This document shows, piece by piece, positions 28,025 to 37,195 of a stretch of DNA of 64,000 nucleotides (positions are counted from its first letter, which is position 1; every line of letters begins with the position of its first letter). The translations under genes were made by a program, and so were the position numbers. Location: the NCBI GenBank assembly GCA_022784645.1, contig JALFZG010000062.1, forward strand, positions 1 through 64,000, given 5' to 3'. The DNA comes from Bacteroidales bacterium. Its GTDB lineage: Bacteria > Bacteroidota > Bacteroidia > Bacteroidales > Paludibacteraceae. The notes below the pieces were generated by a model. It made no database searches. It was given only the letters and a program-made list of their open reading frames with translations, and was not told where the DNA came from.

Positions 28025-29245
28025 TTATGGATGCAGCAGAAGGGAGGTAATATCGAGATCGCGATGGAATTTATTCATATCCACACGTCCTTTAATTCCG
28101 TTGATTCGTCCATGATCGGAGTATTGCCAAATAGAAGCATGCCCTTTTCCGTCAGTAACAGGAGCACGATCTTCTCGATAAAGTGCTAACATGAGCGTCT
28201 CCTGCCAAAAAGCGGAAGCCAACCACCTATTATAAAAAATCTGATAAGAATACAAAACGGGACGGTATCCGAATTTTGCCTCACAAGCATCCAAAAAAAT
28301 GCTTACTTGCCGCTGCAGTTGCTCTTTGCTCCACCCTGTATTGCGCTCCACATCAAGCATCGGACGCAAGTCCATTTCTTCTTCGCGGTAAAGCTTGCAA
28401 AACCAGCGAAACTGCTCCTCGGCTGAACATTTGGTCGTAAAGAAATGATATACACCCACTCGGATACCTGCTGCACGCGCTTTGCGGATATTCTCGCGAC
28501 ACCGATCATCTGCCAAAGAATTACCCTGGCTGATTTTAATATATGCATAGTGGATGCCGGAATCATATACTTTCTTCCAATCAATTTCGCCTTGCCAATG
28601 TGACACATCTATCATATCCGGCACCGAGTTGCTATCCTCAAAATAGCGGTGACGGGGATAATGCCTGCGAATATCATCCATCGATTTTTCTGCCATTCGG
28701 ATATGTGGGAAGCTGTCTTCTTTGGCCGTACGAACAGTATGGTATCGATTAAACTGCTCCGATAAAGGCTGATCATGAGGCATACATAGGGCTGGCGATT
28801 GCCCGAAGTAAGAGCGGCAACTATCTAGACACCGCTGCAAGCTATCCGTATGATACGATTCTGGGAGAACGAGCAGCGGAATCATATCGGCAGAATCGCT
28901 GATGGCAAACGTGCGCAATTGCTGGTATTGCTCGCTCACTGTCCGGTTGGAATCAAACATTGTCCAAAAACCCACTTTCAATCCACCTTGGCGCGCTTCA
29001 GAGATACACTCGTAATACATAGAATCCAGCACCGAAGAATCCTGCGGGGCCTCATACCAAATAATGTTAACTCCCAAACTGTCAGCCAGCGGTAGCCAAT
29101 CCCTATCATCTAAGGGCGATAAAACGGCATGTACCTCATCTGCTTTTACATTCGGAAAAACGGCCCCAGATAGTAAACATATAGCAAGCAGCAATTGGCG
29201 AATACGGGAGCTAAATTCATTAATTATTCTCGTTTTCATCGGCAA
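28025..29245 (-). CDS. GH25 family lysozyme-like protein with an additional N-terminal GH25-like region
   Basis: DMIDVSHWQGEIDWKKVYDSGIHYAYIKISQG..GVYHFF..DVERN; signal peptide. Confidence 0.85.
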   Translation of the reverse strand: MPMKTRIINEFSSRIRQLLLAICLLSGAVFPNVKADEVHAVLSPLDDRDWLPLADSLGVNIIWYEAPQDSSVLDSMYYECISEARQGGLKVGFWTMFDSNRTVSEQYQQLRTFAISDSADMIPLLVLPESYHTDSLQRCLDSCRSYFGQSPALCMPHDQPLSEQFNRYHTVRTAKEDSFPHIRMAEKSMDDIRRHYPRHRYFEDSNSVPDMIDVSHWQGEIDWKKVYDSGIHYAYIKISQGNSLADDRCRENIRKARAAGIRVGVYHFFTTKCSAEEQFRWFCKLYREEEMDLRPMLDVERNTGWSKEQLQRQVSIFLDACEAKFGYRPVLYSYQIFYNRWLASAFWQETLMLALYREDRAPVTDGKGHASIWQYSDHGRINGIKGRVDMNKFHRDLDITSLLLHP

Positions 29246-30218
29246 ATTTGATTAATAACTCGAGTGATTCGCAGGTAAAACGATGCGGAGCATCCAGCAT
29301 CTTGGTTTGGAGCTTAGCTTGCGGTTGCTTTTTTCGGATTACGGTAATGGCTTCTTCTACCGATGCTAAAGGAAAGAGCGGATCGCTGGCGCCATAAAGC
29401 AGCATAAAAGGACGGTCTGCAGCCCCAGCTGCAATCTCTGGATAATCGAGCGTATCGAGCATAGGCGTGTACATAGAGTAAGCACTGGGATTGGGCAATG
29501 GGCCACCGTGAGCTTCGAGGGTCGTCATCCAATTTGCGGCAAAGCACCAAGCAACAGCTTGCTCATAAGCTGCCAACATCCATGCGCGATAAGCTCCCAT
29601 AGAGAAACCTGCCGCTCCAATCTTATTCGGGTTCACTTCCTCTCTTGATTGCAACCAATGGAAAGCAACTTTATCATCGTGCAGAATCGTGCAGAACCAA
29701 TGCTGCCCTGTGGCATTTAGATGAGTCTGATAGAATGCAGGCTGCATGACTTTGAGCATCTTATTAAGTATTTTGAGCGAATCGAGCCCTACATGCATAT
29801 CGCCAACGGGTGCTCTACGGCTACCCCAATAGAGCGCATCGGGTACGAGCACTGCATAGCCATGCGCAGCAAGCGAATCGGCCACATACGCTCCTGCATA
29901 GCATTTATTCACCCAATAGTCGGCCTGCATCCATACAGACGAGTCAGCATCTTGTAGTGGCTTCACCATTTTCTCTTTGCCTATAGTGAACCACGCCCCA
30001 TGATCGTGCAGCAGAAGTACTGCCGAACAGCCTCCTTCCGGAACGGAGTCGGGCACCAACCAATAAGCGGCCATGCTATCGGTGGCAGATAAAGGAATAT
30101 ACACTTCGCTGACGCGATAACCATCGCGCTGCTCGTAATGCTCGATTTGTACTTGCTGTTGACTGCAAGACACGAGCAAAAATATACAAAAATTTACTAT
30201 AAATGTCTGCTTTTTCAT
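29220..30218 (-). CDS. Alpha/beta hydrolase (dienelactone hydrolase-like) lipoprotein
   Basis: Lipobox LVSC; GAAGFSMGAYRAW nucleophile elbow; start set at MKKQTF. Confidence 0.8.
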   Translation of the reverse strand: MKKQTFIVNFCIFLLVSCSQQQVQIEHYEQRDGYRVSEVYIPLSATDSMAAYWLVPDSVPEGGCSAVLLLHDHGAWFTIGKEKMVKPLQDADSSVWMQADYWVNKCYAGAYVADSLAAHGYAVLVPDALYWGSRRAPVGDMHVGLDSLKILNKMLKVMQPAFYQTHLNATGQHWFCTILHDDKVAFHWLQSREEVNPNKIGAAGFSMGAYRAWMLAAYEQAVAWCFAANWMTTLEAHGGPLPNPSAYSMYTPMLDTLDYPEIAAGAADRPFMLLYGASDPLFPLASVEEAITVIRKKQPQAKLQTKMLDAPHRFTCESLELLIKFADENENN

Positions 30219-30227
30219 TCCGGCTGC

Positions 30228-30258
30228 AAAGGTACAAAAAAAATCCGAAATATGCAAA
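30228..30258 (-). promoter_or_regulatory. Promoter TTTG-N19-TACCTTTG for the hydrolase gene
   Basis: CAAAGGTA 30228-30235 and CAAA 30255-30258 on plus strand; -33 box overlaps the upstream terminator T-run. Confidence 0.75.
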
Positions 30259-30327
30259 AAAAAAGAAAGGATGTCATCTCGACATCCCAATCTTTACTTA
30301 ACCTTAAATCTAATACCATGAAAAACA
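30256..30327 (-). ncRNA. Candidate ~72-nt small RNA, apparent relative of the one at 26907-26978
   Basis: Promoter TTTG-N20-TAATTTTG (30333-30364), CATCGTG start region, terminator GGATGTC-GAGAT-GACATCC + TTTCTTTTTTTTT. Confidence 0.7.
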
Positions 30328-30509
30328 CGATGCAAAATTACTGCTTTTCTGCAATACCACCAAATATTTTTCGGAAAAAAACATCAAAATACACTAATTT
30401 TCATCATTTTGCTATTTATAGATTGCAAAATACACCTGTTTTTACGTTTTTGGGTATAAAAACAAGATGTTTCAATATTGGCTGTAAATCCTCCAAAGGG
30501 CCAAATAAA

Positions 30510-31430
30510 TCACATTTCCAGACGCTGCTTCATCGCATCTGCATTGGCTCGAGAGACGGGGATTCGTTTGTCCGAACCAAATAAATCCAGCTCATACGTG
30601 CCGGCTGAGCGCACAGAAAGACTTCTGACAAAATTCAAATTCACAATAAACGCGCGATGGCATTGTACAAGACACTCCGTCTGCTGCAATTGTTCGCGCA
30701 ATTGCTTGAGCGTGATGCGCAAGGTTGCATGCAGTGTATTACCATCCTCAATATACGCAATATCGGCGTAATTGGACATACTCTCTATATAAATAATATC
30801 GTTAGGAACAACTTCCAGATATGCATTCTGTGAATTGCCTTGAATCGTGATGGGATGTCGTTGTTCTTCGGCTGTCGTTTCAGGAGCGGCATCTGCTATT
30901 TGCTGCTGACGCGCTTCGAGCAAGGCATTGATAGCACGCACATCTACCAATTCCTCCTGCAGACGGCTGGTGCGGAATCGATAGTATTGCCAAATCATGA
31001 TGAATACGCCGATAGTGGAAACCCAAAAGCACATCATAAAGAAGTAATAGAGCGTAAAATGGCCTTGTTCATTGAGCCACGCGTAAGTCAGCGGATAATG
31101 CTGATACCACATATTAAACGTGCAAAGCACAGCTGAAAGAAGTGGCGTAAAAATGGCATAGTGCACTATCATATTGAGGATAAACAACTTTGAGGTTTGG
31201 TTGTTCATCAGTTTGCGCCTAAGCGGGAAGAAGGACTGGATGAAATACACAATGAGTGTGCAGATAAACACACACAAGCCTTCGCCCAAAATAAAGAGCA
31301 TACGCCCCTCCACTTCGTCAATATTAAAGGGCTGAAACAAGGCAAGCACCACCACAGCAGCCACTGCAATATAGAATGAGTCTTTCACATTCGTGCCCCA
31401 ATTTTCTTTTCTCTGATTTATATCTTCCAT
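30510..31430 (-). CDS. Membrane-bound LytTR-family transcriptional regulator
   Basis: Four hydrophobic segments then LytTR domain (YIESMSNYADIAYIEDGNTLHATLRITLKQL..VQCHRAFIVNLNFV). Confidence 0.9.
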   Translation of the reverse strand: MEDINQRKENWGTNVKDSFYIAVAAVVVLALFQPFNIDEVEGRMLFILGEGLCVFICTLIVYFIQSFFPLRRKLMNNQTSKLFILNMIVHYAIFTPLLSAVLCTFNMWYQHYPLTYAWLNEQGHFTLYYFFMMCFWVSTIGVFIMIWQYYRFRTSRLQEELVDVRAINALLEARQQQIADAAPETTAEEQRHPITIQGNSQNAYLEVVPNDIIYIESMSNYADIAYIEDGNTLHATLRITLKQLREQLQQTECLVQCHRAFIVNLNFVRSLSVRSAGTYELDLFGSDKRIPVSRANADAMKQRLEM

Positions 31431-31607
31431 AATTGATAAATTTCAGTTTGCAAAAGTACTGCTTTTTTTTGGAATACGCAAGCAAAACAGCTGAAAATAT
31501 ACGCTTTGGGACGGATGGACAAGAATAGGGATAAACGGCATATTCAACCAACTGTCACTATACCCTACCATGTATCCCCAAGGCTTGCAGGAATAAAATA
31601 AAGGTTA

Positions 31608-31615
31608 TAATTTTG
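31608..31615 (+). promoter_or_regulatory. -7 element TAATTTTG
   Basis: Upstream of 31642 CDS. Confidence 0.5.
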
Positions 31616-31641
31616 CGGCGTCAAACAAAACGCGAAAGAAA

Positions 31642-33873
31642 ATGAAACACCTCAACACAACCGCAAAAATGGGAAACATCTTCTCCATTTTCGCCTCCAA
31701 TGCGCTCCTTGTTATCTTATTCTGTCTAATAAGCTATGGCGCACAAGCGCAAGAAATCGATAGTCTGCTACTCCGGCAGATGGATTCTATCCAACAGCTT
31801 TTTCAAATAGAGGAAATCACGGTAAAAGCGAGCCTTCCGAAAACGCGCATGAAAGGCGATGCTATCTGTACGCGCGTAGCTGGCAGCGTATTGGAGCAGG
31901 CAGGAACGGCAGAAGACGTGCTCTCTAAAGTGCCAGGAATCGTCGTCAAGCAAGGACAGATAGAGGTGCTCGGAAAGGGTACACCTATATATTATATTAA
32001 TGGACGCAAAGTGGAGGATCCGATCGAGTTGGAGCGCTTGCAAAGTACGGAGATCAAAGAAGTGGAAGTAATTCGTACGCCGGGAGCACAATATAATGCC
32101 GACGCAAATGCGATTGTAAAGATTCGTACCGTAAAACGCGAGGGCGAAGGTTGGGGCTTGCTTGCAAGTATCAACGATGCCTATTGTCCGCGCTATTCCA
32201 ACAATCAGTTAGGCGGACAAATCAACATCAATTATCGGTTCAAAAACCTCGATTTCATCGGAGGAATTGCAGCATCAGACCATCGGTTGAACCGCTTCGT
32301 AGCCAAGAACACGCAGGAGATGTATAATCCCGGAAAGGCATTTATTCAATCGGCAGAACAAGTGTATAAGCAGCACTTTACGAGCATGAATTACCATTTG
32401 GGAATCGATTGGCAAATCAGAGAGAACCACTCGGCGGGTGTCCGGATGGAGCGTCAAGACAACCTCATCGGACATTCGGATCTCTATTTGAGCGATACGG
32501 TGATGCTGAATGGACAAGCGAGCGACTTGCTTGAGAGCCGCAGCATCACGACGTCTGATGGCTTGAACAGTTGGCTCGCACAAGCTTACTACTCGGGCAA
32601 GATTCATCAGCTGGAGTTCAACCTCAATCTGGATTATTACCACACGCACCAGCGCGAGCAAGCGGTCACGGACGAGATCTCGACTGCAGACAACCGCAGC
32701 GTAGAGACCAGCAGCCGCGCAGATGGCAATATGTATGCGGGCAAACTCGTAATAGCCTACCCCTCCAAAATCAGCATCTTGCATGCGGGCGCAGAAGTAT
32801 CGCTGCTGATGCGGCATAATCAGTATCGCGCCATCGGCAGCCCCATTCCGGCCGATACCTCGCGCATACGCGATAATATATATGGTGTGTTTGCGGATTA
32901 TGGCTTCAATATTCCCAAAGCGGGTGTGCTGAACGTTGGTATTAGGTATGAATGTACGGATTTTCGTTCGCGCAGCCTGCAAAAGGAGGTAAAACGACTG
33001 ATGCACAACGTGTACCCCTCGGCTTCTTTCTGTACGCGCATCGGACAAGTGGAAAGCTCGCTTTCGTATGCCGTAAAAACGTATCGACCCAACTACAGGG
33101 CTCTGCGCAGCAGCATCGAATACACCAATCGCTATATGCTCACCAGCGGCAATCCAAACCTGAAGAACGAGATTAATCATCAGGCTGCCATCCAAGCCCG
33201 GTGGCGTTTTCTCTCGGGCGTGATGACTTATGAATACAAGAAAAACGGCATCTTCGATTGGGCCTTTTCGTATGATAACAACGACCAGATCATGATGTAT
33301 TGGGTGAATCTTGAGGAGCCCATCCATCGCTTGAGCGCCTTCATCAACGCCAGCCCCACCATCGGTGTATGGCACATGAACTACACCGTAGGCGTACAAA
33401 AGCAATGGCTGAAAATGGAGATGGAGGATTGCCGCGAATCAAATGGTAAACGGATTATTCGCTACAATAAACCGATGTGGATATTCAACGCGAACAACGC
33501 TTTCGTCTTCCCTACGCGCACAAAAAAGCACGGCCCTTGGGTGGTAGAAATCAATAGCGAACTCTTCTCTGCTGCACATTGGGGAAATGCCGAATTGATG
33601 GGGTGTAACTGGAACCTGAGCGTGGTGCTGCAGAAGACATGGTTGAAAAACGATGCCTTATCCGTAAGGCTGAAAGTAAACGATATCTTCCATACCGCCT
33701 ATCAGAAAGTCAAATTGGATATGGGAAATATCATCTTCACGCAAACTCCTATGCACGGCGAGCAGCGCTCGGTGTATGATCCGCAGACCATCAGCGTGAG
33801 CGTGCGCTACCGACTGAATTACATGAAGAAGGAGCATAACGGCGCCGGCAGAGAAACCAGAGGAAGACTGTGA
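31642..33873 (+). CDS. TonB-dependent receptor / outer-membrane beta-barrel protein
   Basis: Plug-like VLSKVPGIVVKQGQIEVLGKGTPIYYINGRKV, beta-barrel C-terminus. Confidence 0.88.
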   Translation: MKHLNTTAKMGNIFSIFASNALLVILFCLISYGAQAQEIDSLLLRQMDSIQQLFQIEEITVKASLPKTRMKGDAICTRVAGSVLEQAGTAEDVLSKVPGIVVKQGQIEVLGKGTPIYYINGRKVEDPIELERLQSTEIKEVEVIRTPGAQYNADANAIVKIRTVKREGEGWGLLASINDAYCPRYSNNQLGGQININYRFKNLDFIGGIAASDHRLNRFVAKNTQEMYNPGKAFIQSAEQVYKQHFTSMNYHLGIDWQIRENHSAGVRMERQDNLIGHSDLYLSDTVMLNGQASDLLESRSITTSDGLNSWLAQAYYSGKIHQLEFNLNLDYYHTHQREQAVTDEISTADNRSVETSSRADGNMYAGKLVIAYPSKISILHAGAEVSLLMRHNQYRAIGSPIPADTSRIRDNIYGVFADYGFNIPKAGVLNVGIRYECTDFRSRSLQKEVKRLMHNVYPSASFCTRIGQVESSLSYAVKTYRPNYRALRSSIEYTNRYMLTSGNPNLKNEINHQAAIQARWRFLSGVMTYEYKKNGIFDWAFSYDNNDQIMMYWVNLEEPIHRLSAFINASPTIGVWHMNYTVGVQKQWLKMEMEDCRESNGKRIIRYNKPMWIFNANNAFVFPTRTKKHGPWVVEINSELFSAAHWGNAELMGCNWNLSVVLQKTWLKNDALSVRLKVNDIFHTAYQKVKLDMGNIIFTQTPMHGEQRSVYDPQTISVSVRYRLNYMKKEHNGAGRETRGRL

Positions 33874-33902
33874 GGTGAAAGATGGAAACGATTACAACCC
33901 AC

Positions 33903-33941
33903 CATATACAACAATCCCGCAGCTTCACAGCTTGCGGGATT
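33903..33941. terminator. Long near-perfect hairpin, possible bidirectional terminator
   Basis: CAACAATCCCGC/GCGGGATTGTTG stem with inner AGCT/AGCT, no strong T-run. Confidence 0.5.
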
Positions 33942-34058
33942 GTTGCATGTACGATATGTACAAGTAGTTAGTAGTAATTTGTAGTAATGTCTTTCGACAA
34001 TTCTAATAGTGTGTAGTAGTAAAGAATCAGTAGTAGTAATATCTTATTTCTAAGACGC

Positions 34059-34067
34059 TGCAAAATT
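34059..34067 (-). promoter_or_regulatory. Orphan -7 element TAATTTTG pointing into the convergent intergenic region
   Basis: CTGCAAAATTACTGC on plus strand; no ORF downstream on minus. Confidence 0.45.
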
Positions 34068-34218
34068 ACTGCTTTTTCGCGAAGTATAAGTCCTATAGAA
34101 ACAATTCTTATTCTTTTTCGCGCAAATGGATGGCAGTTTGTTTTGGAATTTTATTATATTTTTTGCGAAATATAAACAGATTTCTTGTAAAAACGTAAAT
34201 AGATTGTGGAAATATGTT

Positions 34219-34256
34219 AAAAAACCGCCCAATCGGGATGATTCGGCGGTTTTTGA
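34219..34256 (-). terminator. Intrinsic terminator of acetyl-CoA hydrolase/transferase gene
   Basis: AAAACCGCC/GGCGGTTTT stem plus T-run on minus. Confidence 0.8.
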
Positions 34257-34278
34257 TATTTTTTTGTGCAAAAAGAAA

Positions 34279-35784
34279 TCAACGCTTATAATTTTCCCAT
34301 TTGGTGTTGCGCATGTCGCCTGATTTGAGGAATTCCTCGTGCATAGCCAATGCGCAAGAGAGGGTGTGAGGCGTATGAGCGGTCTTACTCATTTCGAGAT
34401 ACTCGCGCAGCATCGGACGATACTCGGGATCTACGCAATTGTCGATAATCTCGTGAGCGCGCTGAATCGGGCTCTTGCCGCGGAGGTCAGCGATACCATG
34501 CTCGGTGATGATCACCTTAACAGAGTGCTCAGAGTGATCCAAGTGAGAAACCATTGGAACGAAAGCGGAGATGGCGCCACCCTTAGCGGTAGAAGGCGTG
34601 GTGTAAATAGAGATATAGGCATTGCGCGTAAAGTCGCCGCTACCACCGATACCATTCATCATCTTCGTGCCGCAAACATGGGTCGAGTTGATGTTGCCGA
34701 AAATATCAGCCTCAAGGGCAGTATTGATGGTGATTAAGCCCATACGACGAGCAAGCTCAGGGTTGTTGGAGATTTCCTGCGGACGAAGCACAATTTTATC
34801 TTTGAAGAAATCCATATGGTCGATGATATCCTGAAGCTTATCCGAACCGATGGTGAGCGAGCAACCGGAAGCAAACTTGATGCGGCCCTCTTTCATCAGT
34901 CCGATAACGGAATCCTGAATCACCTCGGTGTACATCTCAAAAGCAGGGATATGCTTATTCTCGCCGAGTGCACCCAAAACGGCATTGGCTACATTACCCA
35001 CACCAGACTGAATAGGCAGGAAAGAAGCCGGAATACGACCTTCTTTCATCTCGTTCTCTAGGAAAGCAGCTACGTTAGCGCCAATCTTAGCCGTAGTCTC
35101 ATCGAGCGGAGTAAACTTACCAACCTCATTGGGGCGATTCGTGCGCACAACAGCCACCAACTTCTCAGCGGGGATGGTCACACAATCAGAGCCAATGCGG
35201 TCAGAGGGCTTATATACGGGGATCTCGCGACGCTGTGGCGGGTCAGCAGGCTCGTAGATATCGTGCATGCCACGCATCGAAGCGGGCATAGCCTCGTTGA
35301 GCTCTACGATGACCTTATCAGCCAAACGGCAGAACGTAGGTACATTACCTACACCTGCGGTTAATACAATCTCCACTTTGCCGTCTTTCTCTACGAGGTC
35401 GCATGCCTCAACAATAGCAAAATCAGGCTTGGGAAGGAACCCGTAACGCAAGTCTTGCGCCAATTCAGAGAGGTGCATGTCGAAGTAATGTGCGCCTTGG
35501 GCATTGAGCTCCGTACGGAGGTCTTTATTGCCCTGATATGGCGTACGGAATGCGATAGCATGTGCGCGAGCCAATGCACCATCGCACGAGTCACCGGTAG
35601 AAGCGCCAGTGTACACACCAATCTTAAAAGGTTTGCCTTCAGCGTGGAGTGCTTCGGCCTTGTGAGCAATAGCAGTAGGAACATCTTTAGGAGCACCTGC
35701 CGGAGTAAAACCACCCATGCCGCAGATTGCACCGTCGAAAACCAATGCGGCAGCCTCATCGGCTGTCATAAATGGAAATGCCAT
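34279..35784 (-). CDS. Acetyl-CoA hydrolase/transferase family (succinate/acetate CoA-transferase-like)
   Basis: GMGGFTPAGAPKDVPTAIA, IQSGVGNVANAVLGAL, GIGGSGDFTRNAYISIY, ITEHGIADLRGKSP. Confidence 0.92.
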   Translation of the reverse strand: MAFPFMTADEAAALVFDGAICGMGGFTPAGAPKDVPTAIAHKAEALHAEGKPFKIGVYTGASTGDSCDGALARAHAIAFRTPYQGNKDLRTELNAQGAHYFDMHLSELAQDLRYGFLPKPDFAIVEACDLVEKDGKVEIVLTAGVGNVPTFCRLADKVIVELNEAMPASMRGMHDIYEPADPPQRREIPVYKPSDRIGSDCVTIPAEKLVAVVRTNRPNEVGKFTPLDETTAKIGANVAAFLENEMKEGRIPASFLPIQSGVGNVANAVLGALGENKHIPAFEMYTEVIQDSVIGLMKEGRIKFASGCSLTIGSDKLQDIIDHMDFFKDKIVLRPQEISNNPELARRMGLITINTALEADIFGNINSTHVCGTKMMNGIGGSGDFTRNAYISIYTTPSTAKGGAISAFVPMVSHLDHSEHSVKVIITEHGIADLRGKSPIQRAHEIIDNCVDPEYRPMLREYLEMSKTAHTPHTLSCALAMHEEFLKSGDMRNTKWENYKR

Positions 35785-35880
35785 GATACTTAGAAATTAG
35801 GAGAAACGCATGCCAAAAGCATGAGAATCAAAAAATTAGTGAATAATGAGGCGGGTTCGGAAAAGGAACCCATATTGAAA

Positions 35881-35906
35881 ATCCCCACCCCGGTGGGGGC
35901 GGGGAT
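35881..35906 (-). terminator. GC-rich hairpin downstream of fba
   Basis: ATCCCC..GGGGAT with short T-run on minus. Confidence 0.55.
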
Positions 35907-35926
35907 ATGGTTAATAGCAAACGAAC

Positions 35927-36928
35927 TTACTCAGCCTTACCATCAGAACCGAGCACGTTGATAATCTTATGCTTGTAGAGCTCAATCATCATATCGCGAG
36001 CAGGACCGCAGTACTTGCGGGGATCGAACTCACCCGGCTTCTCTGCAAACACCTTGCGCACAGCAGCGGTGAAAGCCAGACGCGAGTCAGAGTCGATATT
36101 AATCTTGCAAACAGCGCTCTTAGCTGCTTTGCGGAGTTGCTCCTCGGGGATACCTACAGCGTCAGGCAACTTGCCACCGTTGGCGTTGATGATATCTACA
36201 TACTCCTGAGGAACGGACGAAGAGCCGTGGAGAACAATGGGGAAACCAGGGAGTTTCTCCATGATAGCATCGAGAACGTCGAATGCCAATGGGGGCGGAA
36301 CGAGGCGGCCAGTCTTGGGGTCAACGGTGCACTGCTCGCGGGTGAACTTATAAGCACCGTGAGAAGTACCGATAGAGATAGCGAGCGAGTCGCAACCGGT
36401 GCGGGTAGCGAAATCAACCACCTCTTCCGGCTTGGTGTAATGGCTCTCTGCTGCACTTACTTCGTCTTCTACACCAGCGAGTACACCGAGCTCTGCCTCT
36501 ACCGTTACGTCGAACTGATGAGCATATTCAACCACTTTCTTAGTGAGGGCGATGTTCTCCTCATAAGGCAGGTGCGAACCATCAATCATTACCGAAGAGA
36601 AGCCGAAATCAACGCAGCTCTTGCAGGTCTCGAAGCTATCACCATGATCCAAGTGAAGCACAATCTGCGGATGCTCCCAACCGAGCTCCTTAGCATACTC
36701 TACTGCACCCTGAGCCATGTAGCGGAGCAGGGTCTGGTTAGCATACTGGCGAGCACCCTTAGATACCTGAAGGATAACAGGGCTCTTGGTAGCAGCAGAA
36801 GCCGTGATGATTGCCTGGAGCTGCTCCATGTTGTTGAAATTGAAGGCCGGAATAGCATAGCCGCCCTTGATTGCCTTTGCAAACATCTCACGAGTGTTTA
36901 CAAGACCGAGTTCTTTAAAACTTACCAT
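35927..36928 (-). CDS. fba: Class II fructose-1,6-bisphosphate aldolase
   Basis: IPAFNFNNMEQLQAI, LHLDHGDSFETCKSCVDFGFSSVMIDGSHLPYEENI. Confidence 0.95.
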   Translation of the reverse strand: MVSFKELGLVNTREMFAKAIKGGYAIPAFNFNNMEQLQAIITASAATKSPVILQVSKGARQYANQTLLRYMAQGAVEYAKELGWEHPQIVLHLDHGDSFETCKSCVDFGFSSVMIDGSHLPYEENIALTKKVVEYAHQFDVTVEAELGVLAGVEDEVSAAESHYTKPEEVVDFATRTGCDSLAISIGTSHGAYKFTREQCTVDPKTGRLVPPPLAFDVLDAIMEKLPGFPIVLHGSSSVPQEYVDIINANGGKLPDAVGIPEEQLRKAAKSAVCKINIDSDSRLAFTAAVRKVFAEKPGEFDPRKYCGPARDMMIELYKHKIINVLGSDGKAE

Positions 36929-37110
36929 TTTTTACCTATTTTTAAAACGATTAATACGTGCGTTTAAAGACTGCGGAGGATATAAATGAGACCGCCCCAC
37001 AGTTTTGCGCTGCAAAATTACACTTTTTTTTTGATATTTCAAAATTTCCAGTGCGGATTTGGGGGTAAAAGTTGAATATGTTACATTCAGTTTACAATTT
37101 TTCGTAAAGA

Positions 37111-37142
37111 TTTGCATATGTCAGAAAAAAACACTAACTTTG
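37111..37142 (+). promoter_or_regulatory. Canonical promoter TTTG-N20-TAACTTTG
   Basis: Upstream of 37196 CDS. Confidence 0.75.
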
Positions 37143-37195
37143 CACGCAAAGTTTTTCGGTTCGCAGAAAAAAGTAAAAAATTAAATTAAAACGAT

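Noticed and set aside
32275-33405. 376-aa ORF antisense to the TonB-dependent receptor
   Set aside because: Shadow ORF of a convincing coding frame
35969-36967. 332-aa ORF antisense to fba (and similar 42053-43111 antisense to glnS)
   Set aside because: Shadow ORFs caused by codon bias on the opposite strand
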